NCBI GenBank assembly: GCA_030765055.1
Contig: JAUKNK010000332.1
Coordinates: 270,001 to 334,000 of the forward strand
DNA from: Mantis religiosa
Taxonomy: Eukaryota > Arthropoda > Insecta > Mantodea > Mantidae
Reading direction: 5' to 3'
Length of the DNA: 64,000 nucleotides
Of the stretch, positions 14,163 through 25,103 are shown piece by piece; positions within the stretch are counted from its first letter, which is position 1, and every line of letters starts with the position of its first letter. Below the pieces are notes generated by a model. It did not search any database. It was given only the letters and a program-made list of their open reading frames with translations, and was not told the origin of the DNA. The position numbers and the translations under genes are program-made.

Positions 14163-14624
14163 CGTAGGTATTATTTAGTGCGTTTTATCTAGTGGCTAAT
14201 CATTATAACAATAATTATTATTACCTACGAGAGACTGATAATCGCTAAGTATGAAGTTATACAAAACATTGCTATTGATTCTTAAAGCCTTCTCTATGTG
14301 ACCCCCAGCGCTAAGGAAATTTGTGATCTCCGTTGATTTTCTTTATGGCAGACACTAGCATCCTTTCAAGACTAAACTGGAGTTCATGATTTAATGCAGA
14401 AAAGGAGGCACTACATTTTTGCAACCGCGAACGACTGTTCAGGTGTTAGGAGAACAGTGCATCAATTCAATGGATTTGCCGCTTTCTATGTATAAACCCC
14501 AAATGACTAATAATATTGAAATATTAAATTCCTTTAAGGAATTAATAAAGGAAACAAAACAGGTAAACGCGTTGATTTGTACGATTACCTTTTAAATGTT
14601 AATGTACTCAAGATGGATGGGCAT

Positions 14625-15180
14625 TGGGCGAGGTAAATCAATTCAGCTCCGCCCCAACCCCCACACATTCCATCAGACAGGAGGGGATGAAGTCCACCTC
14701 TGATATAAAGTTATAGGTTCCTGATTAAAGACAGCCACTTCTGTACCAGGAAAGCAGGGACTACGAGAAGGTATATGGAGCAGGACCATGTTTATGTGTT
14801 CTACAAATTGAGGTAGGAGCAGAGAGTCTGGACAAACGTCGCAGAAAGGACAGATTGCACAACGTTAAAATAACAGTGACAGAAGTAGCTATTTGTACTA
14901 TAGACCATTCCTTGACTTGTCTATTTATTTTGTCTTTGTAACAATACATTGGAAAACGACAGATGAGGAACATTTCACTTGGGGAACGTAATGTATAGGT
15001 GTATGGGATATATCACACACGGTAATTGATAGATGATGATAAATTTAAATTTCAATATACACACAGCGTAACATATTGAGCGTAATACAGGTAGACACGG
15101 AACTTGATAGATTGGTAATATGGTAGATAAGGAATGCGATAGTTATGGAACGTGACAAATATGAGGAAGTTAGGAATGGA
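14625..15180 (+). repeat. Interspersed repeat R, copy 2, with degenerate minisatellite
   Basis: The head at 14625-14715 (GGGCGAGGTAAATCAATTCAGC, an ACCCCCACA block and CCACCTCTGATATAAAG) matches 42550-42660 in reverse complement. It is followed at 14990-15175 by a loose array of GGAACGTGACAAATATGA / GATAGATGGTAA-like units. The same units, inverted, lie on both sides of the Polinton insertion. Confidence 0.5.
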
Positions 15181-15534
15181 TCCCTTTAAACTACGCTAAT
15201 ACAACTGCTTTTCTCAAAGGCGGGATTTTAAGAAAGCTATGAGATTAACAGTGGGGAAGGGCTAGTACCCAAAAGAACCCGGCTGGGAACAACTTTGCTT
15301 TGCTAGAACTGGAAGGGATATATTAAAAAAGAGAGGGGAGAAAAGGAGAACTGGTCGAAATAGATTGTAACTTAAAATCGGAAATTAGAAATGGATTCCC
15401 TAACGTCTTGGAAATATGAATACACGTGGATAGTGGAACCGTGTTAAATTGAGACATTCATGGAGGAAAGTAATTTCAGCATCTAACCTGATTTATTCTT
15501 CGAACTACATCTTAAAGGTAAATGAATATTTTGT

Positions 15535-15740
15535 TTGTTAACGACGCTGTCAATATCCAAGATCATATTAACGCGGCCGGTGTACCGAAATTTCTCCCAC
15601 ACGAGGTCTTTCAAGTGCCTTTTTGAAACACACTTTTAAATACACTTAAAATCATCGATTTGACTGTATTTGAAACCGTGACTTCGGGATCAGTAGGCCG
15701 GTACTTAATCAACTGAGCCAATCAGACCGATAACCGTATT
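15535..15740 (-). repeat. tRNA-like SINE family C
   Basis: On the minus strand, 15735-15670 reads as a tRNA-like head: A-box-like TGGCTCAGTTGATTAAG followed by B-box-like GGTTTCAAATAC. It differs from families A and B. A single copy was recognised. Confidence 0.5.
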
Positions 15741-15747
15741 ATGCTAA

Positions 15748-16190
15748 GGCTTTGGATAGATAGAGTCAAACTGAAAAATTGAATGCCACGCCGGGATTTA
15801 AACCACAGATCTCCTGGTTTCCATCCAGTCGCTATTACCCATTGAGCTAATATGGCCAACGCGCCGTCGTGACATTAAATTCTCCAATTGACTTATATTT
15901 TCCCCTAAGGACTCTTGTATTCGAAATACACCGTTTGTGGCGAATTACTATTGTAAGTAGGTACTTGAGTCCCAGGTTTTCATCATTAAACTCTTATTAT
16001 TTAAGTTAATTGATAAAAATTACTGAATCATTTCTTCACACTAGCCTTATATAGGCTAAGGTTTTGGATGAGTTCAAACTAAAAAATTCAATGCCACGGC
16101 TGGGATTTGAACCACGAATTTCCTGGTTTGCGTCCAGATCTGTGGTTGAAATCCCGGCCGTGGCATTGAATTTTTCAGTTTGACTCTATC
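15748..16190 (-). repeat. SINE family B copy plus inverted head (palindrome)
   Basis: A family B unit runs 15748-16065. On the minus strand it has a tRNA-like head with A box TAGCTCAATGGGTAA and B box GGTTTAAATCC. It is followed by a second head at about 16078-16129 that is immediately mirrored at 16138-16185, giving a near-perfect hairpin of two heads. Confidence 0.7.
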
Positions 16191-17582
16191 TAACCGATAG
16201 CCGTATTTTGACAATTGAGAAAACAAGGTTGCGAAATAATTCTTACTAGCTATGTAAAGAAAGTGATCATAGGGAAAACCAGCTATTTGCTCATCCTTGT
16301 ATTTGTACAAATATTTATAGGGTATTACAGAAACAAAATTGTACAGCTGCAGAGTATTAGGGCCAAAAAAACTCTCAGGCCTTCATTAATACGATGACGT
16401 GACATTCTCTTTCCTTTTCCAAGTAAGCATGTGCAATGAAAAGAACAAAAATAATGGCCACTTCACAAAAATTCATATTAAAAAAAAACAAGAATTAAAA
16501 GAAAATAAAACACTTAAGAGCACCAATTTACAAATAATCATTGCCTAAGAAACAAAGTTAAAGGTGTGAAGATCTGTTATCGTAGCCAAAAATATAGGAT
16601 AAGAATTTTTGCGCTTTATGTTTTCCCAAGTATCACTTTGCAACCAATTAAATATAAAACAAATGGAAGTATAAACCTTCTTATAAATTACTTTTCTTTT
16701 GTAAAGTTTTACTTATTCACTATCACAACAATAATGGGTCTTTAAAATTGGTAAAACCCACAGTGAGTCGTTAAAATTTACTTTGTTCTGTTTTTAACTG
16801 GCAGGTTGTTAAAACGTATGCTGGCTCTTACTAGAGCTATATTATTTACGAACATCGAAAGAACACAAGTTGCTTTTACACCATATCACTATACGCGAGG
16901 GTTGGAGAAAGGACTGCAAGTCACACGACTACAGAAAAGCCCCAATTAGGTGCATTTTGTAGACGAGACATGTTACTCAAGGTGAAATTTCCTGTCTCTG
17001 AGTTAGGTCAGTGGTGCATAATTAACAATGTCGTCACAGTCAAACATTCGGTTCTTAACTAACAGGTAGACAAGTTTGACACTAACATTTCATTATAATC
17101 GGAGAAAATGTAATGTGTAAACTCCATCATGCAAGATTTCTTAGCTCAACGTTGCAATATCTGGAAAGCTAGTGTATCAACAGAGAGAGAGAGTGGGAAA
17201 TTGTTTCAATTGATGTTAAATACGTGCATATATCCTAAAACGATTCATTTAACCTGGATGAACCATGCTCTATAATAATCACCGAAGAAGTTCGTTCCTG
17301 CTATAGTGATGTGTATAGTTCCATGCCCTATTCCAAAAAAGCACCTTAGATCATTGTTTTTCAAAAGATGACTGCTGGTCCTTTGCCTAGAGGAAAAGCA
17401 ACAGCTCCTGTTTAGAGTGAGCTATGAATTGTTACCCATTAAGTACAATTTTTAACACTTGCCTGAGACAATTATGACATTAGAAACATCACCATTCTAA
17501 AGGTTGACTCTTGAAACTAAGAGCAGTGTGAGAACAGCTTCAGAACCTGTTAGAAAAGTTCAGCAAACAGTTTAAACTATAG
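16191..17582. other. Intergenic, no gene recognised
   Basis: AT-rich sequence without supportable coding, RNA or repeat features. Confidence 0.3.
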
Positions 17583-17830
17583 ACAGATAGAGTCAACATT
17601 AAAAATTCAATGCCACGACCGGGATTTGAACCATGGATCTCCTGGTTTCCGTCCACTCGCTCTTATACATTGAGCTACCATGGCCAACTTGCCGTCATGA
17701 CACTAAATTCCCCATTTGACTCGTATACTTCCCCGGTAAACCACTAAGGGCTCTCGTATTCGAGAGCATTGAATTTTCCATGTTGACTTTATCTATCAAA
17801 AACCTTAGCCTTTACACGGCTAGTATGAAG
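17583..17830 (-). repeat. SINE family B copy
   Basis: It begins ATAGAGTCAACATTAAAAATTC and shows the tRNA-like head (GGGATTTGAACC B-box complement near 17620, TTGAGCTACCATGG A-box complement near 17670). The body continues to the TTACACGGCTAGT end. Confidence 0.75.
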
Positions 17831-20457
17831 AAATGATTAATTTCCATCAATTAACTAAAATTTGAACTATTCTGAAGAATAATCCTGGCCATTCTTATTA
17901 TATGGAATACGGGTGCATAATAGTAAAAAATAGCCTTATTAGGTAAGTATAAATGCATTGAATATGTACCCACGTAATTATTTATTGTATCTAATATTTT
18001 TCAAAGAACGAAAATGAGGCTAAACAGCCCTATCTTCTTCAATCTTCATAATCTTTTTCAAAAAGAGAGAGGGAGAAAGAGAACCAACTAAATAAGTTAC
18101 CACACATTAGCTATTAAATGACTTATGCAAATATAGGAAGTGCCTGGTAATATAACTAATTTTCTAGTGTGATCAATCTGTACAACGGCAATAATTTTTA
18201 AATGGATGATTTACTCAACTGGCAAAGGCCTAATATCAAACTGGTGTATCATCAGCAATGTTCCGTCACTGAAAGATGTCACATTGTCAGTGTCGCTACT
18301 ATCGTATTGTGATTTTGTGGGTTCGTAAGATTAAAAGTCCAGTTTGCAGAAATTCCAAATGTTCTTTATTTACATAAAATATACTTTGTACACCTCTTAC
18401 AGTAGCAGAATTACGTAACATACACAAATACAATGGCCAATATCGTACACCACAAACAAAGAGTTCACTTTCAAAACACAGCTGCACGCGCACGTTTATC
18501 AAGTTCCGATAACGACCTGTCTACTGGCGAGTCGCGGCTTTTTTATATACCTCTACTCATATGTCTAGAAATTAATTGAATGTTATGTAACAAACAAGAC
18601 GGCACTAGACGTAACACGAACCTTCCAGTCATCTAACTTTATCTGTTTCGGCAAGTCTGTTATCTCCGCACTGCATTCTCTGTCCCTTTGTGCGCGCCGG
18701 CCACGCTATCGCAATAATGGCTCGCGACAGTATACAAATCATCAACCTCGAGCTTCTTGTTTCAGTAGTCCATCCCTTTTCCCAATAATTATATCAATGC
18801 TTTTGGTCATGTAGTTACCAAGAAAATCTGTCATTAACGGAAAGCTTTTCTTCTTAAATAATTTCTATAATTATAGGAAGTAGCTATATGGCAACACAAC
18901 ACATTTACTGAAGCGTGATCAATCTGTACAAATATACCATTGACGTCATATAAAACACATGATTTAAATGCATCACAATGTTAAGCATACAAGGTTATGT
19001 GTATATAATTTTATATATTATTATTGCAAATGAAATACAATATCATGTTAGTGTAATAATGATGAATCTGAATGAAAATATAAATAAAAAATAAGGACAT
19101 ATTTATAGTTTTGGTTTATATCACATTTTATAAAATAAATCCCCGCTCCAAATATCTACTGAATGATATACCTACGTTATGCAAAACATGCCACAGAAAT
19201 TAAAGATAAATAACAGTTCTACTGATTTGATTCAATGTATCTGGAGCATTATAGTGCTGTAGGTGCAATCCCAGACAATTCATCAGCAGTATCTATGAAG
19301 GAACTATAAAAGGATTTTGATTCCCTCGTCTTTCTCCTTGTTACAGGATTCAATCAAGTAATATATTATAATTATATTTTAATATATTTATATATATTTT
19401 TTTTCGCGCCTGCCGATGTATGTCATGTTGCTGCCCAGAAGACATGATTGCATCTGAAGAGTGTCATACACTGGACTCACCATGTATGTGCGATAAGCTC
19501 AGGTAAACATCTCTGTTCTTGGCATATTTTCCAGTACGCCTCTTCGCTTTGGCATGTAGTAATACAGTTGCAGTGCACTCAACCTCACGTCTAACATTCT
19601 AGATGTTATACCTCTAGTTATTACACACAATGCAGCTAATGTTTTTGCTATGTTTCAAAACTCTAGCTTGCCTGGTTGCTTAAGTATATATTAATATTTA
19701 TTGCGAAAATTGCTAAAAACATTCATATGAAAATTTAGTTTTTACAGCTAGGAATTTAGGAAAGATCTACCATATCAGAATTTTTATATTAACCCCTGAC
19801 TATTATGGAATAATAATTACTTACTTCTTTTACCTTCAATGTTTTTGATTTTTCAAAAAGTTAGTTTTATTCCAAATATTGGAGAATTTTTGAAAGGGTA
19901 TTTAGTAATATTTTAATGTATACTTTTGAGAAATAATACAAACATTTTCAGTACGTTAGTAATGTTGGAAAGATATTTGAGAGAAAACAAAGGGAAAATG
20001 TTTAAAGTTGCATGTAGCTATTAGTAAATATGATTGTATTCATTTGCAGTTTCAGTTAATTGGTGGTTTTAATATGTCAAATAAAAGAAACTGATATTTT
20101 CTGAAAGCTTAAATTCATATTGTTTTATTTAAAAATAAATTGACTAGGTTATATATCAATTAATTATTTACACATTCTACACGTGTCACGTTCAATATCT
20201 ACCGTATCTCTTTTACATCGTGCTACACGTTTGTCTTGTTCTGCATAAGTTTATCTAATTCTGCACCTGACAGGTACCATTTGTGCCTTTTTTTAAATCG
20301 GCCACATTCCATCCACAAATTAGGTATCTAGAACTGTACTGCTCTACTTCCAACTTCTTGTATTTGTCACGTTCCATAATTATCATAATCTGTGACGATT
20401 CTTATCTGTCATGCTCTGCAATAATCACGTTTCGTATCCATTATGTTTCGAATCTAT
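17831..20457. other. Intergenic flank left of the Polinton
   Basis: No gene found. Two similar blocks share GTGATCAATCTGTACAA (about 18170 and 18917), an old direct repeat. From about 20160 to 20457 the sequence is a loose array of TGTCACGTTCC / TATCTATCATA-like units that resumes across the Polinton at 38403. Confidence 0.4.
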
Positions 20458-20463
20458 CATAGC
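20458..20463. repeat. Polinton target-site duplication, left
   Basis: CATAGC directly precedes the first base of the left inverted repeat and is repeated at 38397-38402. Six base pairs is the target duplication length established for Polintons/Mavericks. Confidence 0.95.
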
Positions 20464-20902
20464 AGTAGTATATAAAGGCCTTTTCCAGATCACTTTGCAT
20501 AAATTTGCATAAAGTCGCGACACCGCCGCCGGTGGGAGGGGGAGGGGAGGGGGGTGTGAGGACCACCCAAGATGTTGCAGGTGGTATGGAAACATGTCAC
20601 AACTTGCATTCCCAGGTGGCTTTTTTTTAATGGAAGCCATAAATTAATGTAAATGTATGTTATAGATACAGACGTCGTGACTGTCTGTGGAAGGGGGAGA
20701 TGAGATCGGCCATCTGTCACTTGACAAAGTTTATGTGTTATGGAAGGGGGCATACATGTCTCGTGAGATTGTCCCGAACCCTTTTGGACATTGTTAATAA
20801 TGTTGTGTTTCCATCGGCACTCGACATAAATTGTTTCCGACTTGACAAAGTTTATGTGTTATGGAAGGGGGCATACATGTCTCGTGAGATTGTCCCGAAC
20901 CC
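20464..20902 (+). repeat. Left terminal inverted repeat (439 bp)
   Basis: Reading inward from 20464, it matches the reverse complement of 37958-38396. The tip has TATATAAAGG followed by the palindrome AAAGGCCTTT, and a GC-rich block (CACCGCCGCCGGTGGG) lies about 55 bp in. The inner part is 1.5 units of a 121-bp tandem repeat (starts 20720 and 20841). The similarity ends abruptly after CCCGAACCC. Confidence 0.95.
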
Positions 20903-20944
20903 GCGCTTTCCCACCTCTGAATTCCCCCACCACTATTGAAAGAG

Positions 20945-20952
20945 TATATAAG
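20945..20952 (+). promoter_or_regulatory. TATA box of the spliced left-end gene
   Basis: TATATAAG lies 33 bp upstream of an initiator-like TTAGTT (A at 20978) and 59 bp upstream of the ATG at 21011. The spacing matches the TATA/initiator pairs before the ATPase and POLB genes in the same element. Confidence 0.6.
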
Positions 20953-21010
20953 ACTCTCCAGCTTGGAGTGCTAAATTAGTTCGTGGATTCTCTCAGCGTT
21001 CTTATTTGCT

Positions 21011-22067
21011 ATGTCTGATATGTCAACTCTTGGGAGTGAGTGTGCAGCGGAGGCGCATCATTACGCGTATTACCACAAAGAGTTATGCAACGGTCTTATG
21101 CATTCAATCGTTTGTAACAGACCTTCATACCATGATCAGATGTCTTCTCGGGAAGTATGCACAGAAAACTGTCCAGTCTACAGAAAGCGATACATGTAAG
21201 TATAATAGCAATTATTCTTTTTTTTCTAGAGAATTTAATGCCGTTTTATATTTAAGTAGAAAAAGTAATTTGAAACCTATTCGTTATTTCAGGCAAGAGC
21301 CGGTTCATGAGCAAGAACAAAGCGGAGTTGATGAGGTTGATAGATTCGCTCCAAGTCACGAGGCCATACACCACTCTGAATTTTGTAACGGTGATACGCA
21401 TGCAACCCTGTGTACGCAGCCCGAGGCTCATGAACATATGTACTCTTACTTCCTCTGCAATGAGAAGTGTAGTGTGTACCAGCTCAGACAGAGACAATCA
21501 AAGTAAGTGAAATTAAAGAAAATTCACGACTCTTTCCTTACAGAATCGCTGAAATATATAATTCCATGTACAAAAAATACCTTTGTTACAGGCTTCGAAT
21601 GACAGTTCGAGATCCTAGGCCAGTGATTGATAGCGAAACCTCCAGCAATGAAGCTGAAAATGATGCTGTTACGGAGCGATCTACACAGCTTGTAGACGAC
21701 TTCCTGCCAGATCAGGACGATGAAATTACTGAGAATGTTACTCCTGATCGTACCCCGAGCACACAATCCGAACGCCGCAAAACATCAATGTAAGTATTGC
21801 TATCATACAACTTAAAAAAGAAACTCTTGCGCCTCTTAAGTGCTACTCTCCCAGGAGACAATCTATTTTTTTTTCTCTTGCTAACACACATGTTATGTGC
21901 TCTGTTTCAGGACAGCTATAAGGAAACCTCGAAAAAAGGTACATAAAAATAGCTTTGCGGATCTCCAAAGGAGGCTGACACTCTTAGAAGAGCGAATGAC
22001 GTCTGCTGCTGCTACCCCAAAGAGGCATGCAAGTAGTTCCCGTTTACCAAGACGCCTGAACCTCTGA
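21011..22067 (+). CDS. Four-exon Cys/His-rich Polinton gene with duplicated module
   Basis: Exons are 21011-21195, 21293-21502, 21592-21789 and 21911-22067 (249 aa). Introns are 97, 89 and 121 bp, each GTAAGT...CAG and each phase 2. Exon 1 and exon 2 each encode one copy of a Cys/His module. Residues C26, N27, G28, H31, C35, P38, H41, M44, S46, C50, C54, V56, Y57 recur exactly 67 residues later (C93 to Y124). Four Cys and two His per copy suggest metal binding. Exon 3 is acidic and Ser/Thr-rich; exon 4 has a basic stretch (RKPRKK) and a basic tail, suggesting nuclear or nucleic-acid contact. There is no signal peptide or membrane segment. I do not recognise the domain. The ORF closes only if spliced; each exon frame otherwise ends in the TAA of the donor site. 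The promoter is the TATA at 20945. Confidence 0.8.
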
Positions 22068-22118
22068 AAGAATTAGAGGGAACAGATTCGGGCTTCTCCA
22101 TTAAAAATAACGGGAATC

Positions 22119-22577
22119 ATGACATCGGCTACCATGCTCCACGACGTTCAAATATCCAAAAGTTACAGTGTTAACGTAGGACTAATCTTTCGTATTCCAG
22201 CTGTAATCATAAAGAATAGAGCCAGTGACAATTTTGTGTATATGTCAGTGTATGACTGGGAAATTATTAAAAGTAGGCTTCATGTATTTGAAGCATTCCT
22301 CAAAGAGAGAAACTACGTGTGTTGTGATTACAGTGAGAACATTGTATATTCCTTTAATGTCATTGTGTATATGGAAGATGAGAGCATCAGATTTCTGAAT
22401 ACAGTTCTAAACAGAGGTGAAATACTTTTAAATTTTAGTGAATTTTGTCAGTTAAAGAGGTTGGAAGGTTATATACAGAGACACTTAACGAATCTAACTC
22501 TCTTTAATGAAATATCATATGTAGGAACAAGGAGCTGGAGAAGGGCGGCATTGGAAATGTACAATGATATGAAATAA
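22119..22577 (+). CDS. Unknown Polinton protein, 152 aa
   Basis: The ORF starts 51 bp after the stop of the spliced gene on the same strand, and its stop codon lies inside an AATAAA signal. The protein has no signal peptide or transmembrane helix. It contains two similar-looking strands-plus-helix stretches: residues about 40-62 (VYMSVYDWEIIKSR region) and about 100-122 (ILLNFSEFCQLKRLEGYI region). These recall the strand-then-helix pattern of PC4-like single-strand DNA-binding proteins, but this is only an impression. It could be translated from its own mRNA or as a second cistron of the gene before it. Function unknown. Confidence 0.65.
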   Translation: MTSATMLHDVQISKSYSVNVGLIFRIPAVIIKNRASDNFVYMSVYDWEIIKSRLHVFEAFLKERNYVCCDYSENIVYSFNVIVYMEDESIRFLNTVLNRGEILLNFSEFCQLKRLEGYIQRHLTNLTLFNEISYVGTRSWRRAALEMYNDMK

Positions 22578-22578
22578 A
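22573..22578 (+). terminator. Polyadenylation signal overlapping a stop codon
   Basis: AATAAA includes the TAA stop of the 152-aa ORF (22575-22577). It serves the rightward transcripts of the left end. Confidence 0.55.
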
Positions 22579-22608
22579 ACTAAATTACTTTTCATATTAT
22601 ATATCTTT

Positions 22609-22614
22609 TTTATT
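22609..22614 (-). terminator. Polyadenylation signal for the capsid gene block
   Basis: TTTATT on the plus strand is AATAAA on the minus strand, 70 bp after the capsid stop at 22684. It faces the plus-strand signal at 22573, so the two convergent transcripts end almost back to back. Confidence 0.55.
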
Positions 22615-22683
22615 CACTTGAAATCCTTGTTACATGCATCCTATATCATGTATATCCTTCATTACAAGAATCCTTTGATGAAA

Positions 22684-23898
22684 TTAAATTAATGATTGCA
22701 TCACGTGAGTCAGAGGCTTGTATGTGAAAACTCGGTCATGTATTACCAGACAATACAAAGTAGTCTGTGCGGGTATATTTGCACTAGTTTCAATTTCAAG
22801 TCTGATATTGACAGCGCCATTTATAATTTCCTCAGGCTGATGAGAGCAGTCTATGATGAACAATGGTGCATGCTTGAGAAAATCTTTTCTCTTCAATAGA
22901 GGATAGTTTTCTTTCCCGTAATAAGAGTTTTGGAACTTTGAATACATTTCATATAAAGCTGCAAATCTAGAGTTCCCAAAGTCCAAGTTCATATCGTGAT
23001 AGGGATAACACTCACTATTGAGATAAAGCCGCAAATTTGTTATGTTACAATGATCAAACTCGGAACAGTCCTTTGATGCATTATTTGTTCTTGATGTCTG
23101 GGCTCCCACTATAACAAATCTCGGCTTCTCCGGTTTCGAAGTTGTTGCGACGTTCCATGTAAATGATCTAGTTTGCGGAACGGCCGGTTGGGTATGTATA
23201 TCCATTGTTCTAAATGCGATATGCAGTGGTCTGTCTGCCTTGACGATCTTGAGGATTTCTACCTTTTCAGTGTCAGAAAGGCGGATTACAGGCATCCTCC
23301 ACTCGATGCGAGCAAGTTTAACGATAGCATTTCCTTCTCCTTCGGGTGCCAGAATGCAGTTCTTAGAGTCCTTAGATCGAATGAGCACCAACTCAAACTT
23401 GCTATTGAGAACGAGGTCCTTGTGGTCATCTGCAAATCCCAGAAGCATTGACAGGGGCACTACGGCATTGAAAGCTCCGCTTGTTGAGTGCACAATATCC
23501 ACATCTTCTCCAGGATAGCACCATCCGGCATTGATCAAACGATTCGATTCCATGGGATTGAGAGCAGCATAGTTGCGCATAGTCGATGTAATGCCTGGAT
23601 TCCTTGTTCTATCTATACAAGTTCCATTCATGTCCAGCCGAATCTCATCAAACATAAATGCCAGGGCATTGTTAGTCAACTTCGCCAACGTAGCTGTTCC
23701 ATTAGGCTTAGAAACAGATCCCTCAATGTAGAGATAACTCCGGTTAGGCAGAGTATATAAATCTTCCGCTTGACAAGGTATCCTAATCTCGTCATTAGCG
23801 TCCAGAGCCGATGTATTATACGGGAGAAACACATGTTCCTCTTCTTTAGCAATCTTATCCTCAAATGAAGGCGTTTCGGTCACGTTAAAGATGTCCAT
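22684..23898 (-). CDS. Polinton major capsid protein (double jelly-roll)
   Basis: 404 aa, intact. Length, position next to the penton-like gene, and beta-rich sequence with conserved blocks fit the Polinton major capsid protein. The blocks include an N-terminal VTETPSFEDKI region, a central ARIEWRMPVIRLSD region and a C-terminal VIHDRVFTYKP region. Known of the family: it is a double-jelly-roll protein related to capsid proteins of adenovirus- and virophage-like viruses. It would form the pseudo-hexameric capsomers, most likely assembled in the nucleus. The start is the first ATG of the frame. A TATA-like TATAATAC lies upstream at 23998-24005 on the minus strand, so it probably has its own transcript. 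I identified it from remembered family features, not from a search. Confidence 0.85.
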   Translation of the reverse strand: MDIFNVTETPSFEDKIAKEEEHVFLPYNTSALDANDEIRIPCQAEDLYTLPNRSYLYIEGSVSKPNGTATLAKLTNNALAFMFDEIRLDMNGTCIDRTRNPGITSTMRNYAALNPMESNRLINAGWCYPGEDVDIVHSTSGAFNAVVPLSMLLGFADDHKDLVLNSKFELVLIRSKDSKNCILAPEGEGNAIVKLARIEWRMPVIRLSDTEKVEILKIVKADRPLHIAFRTMDIHTQPAVPQTRSFTWNVATTSKPEKPRFVIVGAQTSRTNNASKDCSEFDHCNITNLRLYLNSECYPYHDMNLDFGNSRFAALYEMYSKFQNSYYGKENYPLLKRKDFLKHAPLFIIDCSHQPEEIINGAVNIRLEIETSANIPAQTTLYCLVIHDRVFTYKPLTHVMQSLI

Positions 23899-24027
23899 TA
23901 CAGAATTCTGAAGCCCAAAGCTTCGAGGAACTTCTTGCTGCTCGATGTTAACACTCTAAGAGTCAAAGGGTGAGTACGGAGATTATGTGATTGTACTGTA
24001 TTATATGCTTTGCGACGGTTTCTCCTT

Positions 24028-24738
24028 CTAAAATCTATCCCCATTTCGTCGAATATGAAGACGTATGCTTATATCCTCGTTTCTAAAGTTGATGCTATCT
24101 CCGTTCTGATCGACCACACGAAGGGTGATTTGATCGATAAGATTAGTGTCTATTATAGGCAGGTAAATAGGGTTCGGAGGCTCTTGAGAAATGTGATATC
24201 CAGGCGGCACAGAAGGGAAAAATTCATAGATCGAGTGTCCTCTTTTACCATCGATGAAAGAGCCTGTCGCAATACTGCATTCGATTCGAATGATGCTCAC
24301 CTTAAATATGTTTACTAGGAAATCAGATTCAGTCACCTGATTAGGAGCAATAACTTTGTTTTCACTGAATCCTAAAAGAGATCCAATAGAACGTCCCCTA
24401 GAAAAATCAATAGAAAAGGGGCACTTGATTTCAGCCTTCATTGTGTTATTATTAGGACGAATGAAGAAGTCGTTTTCATCGAATTTAAGCTTATCTTTGA
24501 GGTAAGTATTAATATCAGCAATTTCGTAAGTTCCAGGCGGAATATCGATGACCTTAAGAGTGTCATTGGAAATGTAATGGAAGAGATTATTGCTCTCGTC
24601 CACATTGGGAATGGAATAGAAGGTTTCAAAATTCAGAAGAGCAATTTCATAATTCCCGCGAGGATCAATCCTCAGAGGGGGATTCAGGTAGGTGGTAAGA
24701 TCGGAATCATTCCCGCTAACAGCAATAGTGTAACTCAT
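24028..24738 (-). CDS. Polinton minor capsid (penton-like, single jelly-roll) protein
   Basis: 236 aa when started at the ATG at 24738-24736 (MSYTIAVSGN...). That ATG overlaps the protease stop in an ATGA, so I prefer it to the upstream in-frame ATG, which lies inside the protease. The protein is beta-rich without membrane segments. Motifs such as YEIALLNFETFYSIPN near residues 29-44 and GSLLGF near 118 are typical of the Polinton/virophage penton family, a single jelly-roll that occupies the capsid vertices. It ends 129 bp before the capsid gene. The ATGA overlap suggests translation coupled to the protease by termination-reinitiation, or an unseen promoter inside the protease gene. Confidence 0.8.
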   Translation of the reverse strand: MSYTIAVSGNDSDLTTYLNPPLRIDPRGNYEIALLNFETFYSIPNVDESNNLFHYISNDTLKVIDIPPGTYEIADINTYLKDKLKFDENDFFIRPNNNTMKAEIKCPFSIDFSRGRSIGSLLGFSENKVIAPNQVTESDFLVNIFKVSIIRIECSIATGSFIDGKRGHSIYEFFPSVPPGYHISQEPPNPIYLPIIDTNLIDQITLRVVDQNGDSINFRNEDISIRLHIRRNGDRF

Positions 24739-25103
24739 TGTGATAGAAATTGCAAGCACAGGTGTCCACAGATAACTGAGCTAAAACTCTGAAATCTTCT
24801 TGTATTATACATCAGCTTAACTCCTTTGAGATAGCTTTCTACCTCTTTCGGAGGTTTCAAGTTTCCAAAGCTATCGAAATAAAACGCGATATCACCTTCC
24901 TTCTTTATAGCTACCCAATGAGTTCCTTCATTATCAGAGTAATCGAGATTGACAATTATCCTCTCTCGCTGATATGGCTTTGAAGGTAGCTTATCAAGCA
25001 TATATACACCTCTAAAATGGGGAATTCTTAAACGACGAGCGTATAATGCAAGCTCAATGTTACTTAGGGCTTTTTCCGGGACAAGTATAGCCCCTGACCG
25101 GAG
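24735..25103 (-). CDS. Adenain-like cysteine protease; no usable start codon
   Basis: Maturation protease of the adenovirus/Polinton type. The catalytic set is visible: His in GTHWVA, Asp in YFDSFG, an upstream Gln in FQSFSS and Cys in ICGHLC. The only ATG in the frame (25001) falls inside a conserved N-terminal block (HFRGVYMLDKLP). It would leave 88 aa without the helix before that block, whereas homology-like sequence stays open upstream to 25121. The frame is -1 relative to the PLA2-like ORF, which it overlaps at 25064-25121. An A AAA AAC heptamer sits in that overlap (25103-25109). I therefore annotate from 25103, as the -1 product (122 codon-encoded residues after the slip). Alternatives are a homopolymer indel, splicing or a non-AUG start. 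The C-terminus is short, ending soon after the catalytic Cys where the penton gene begins. Confidence 0.75.
   Translation of the reverse strand, partial: LRSGAILVPEKALSNIELALYARRLRIPHFRGVYMLDKLPSKPYQRERIIVNLDYSDNEGTHWVAIKKEGDIAFYFDSFGNLKPPKEVESYLKGVKLMYNTRRFQSFSSVICGHLCLQFLSQ

Noticed and set aside
20490..20939. ORFs of 79-87 aa in the left TIR, repeated in the right TIR at 37700-38370
   Set aside because: They recur only because the TIR and its 121-bp units are duplicated. There are no domain features, and several frames on both strands are equally open.
24735..25001. Protease gene starting at the ATG at 25001
   Set aside because: This start removes a conserved N-terminal block that is present in the same open frame just upstream.
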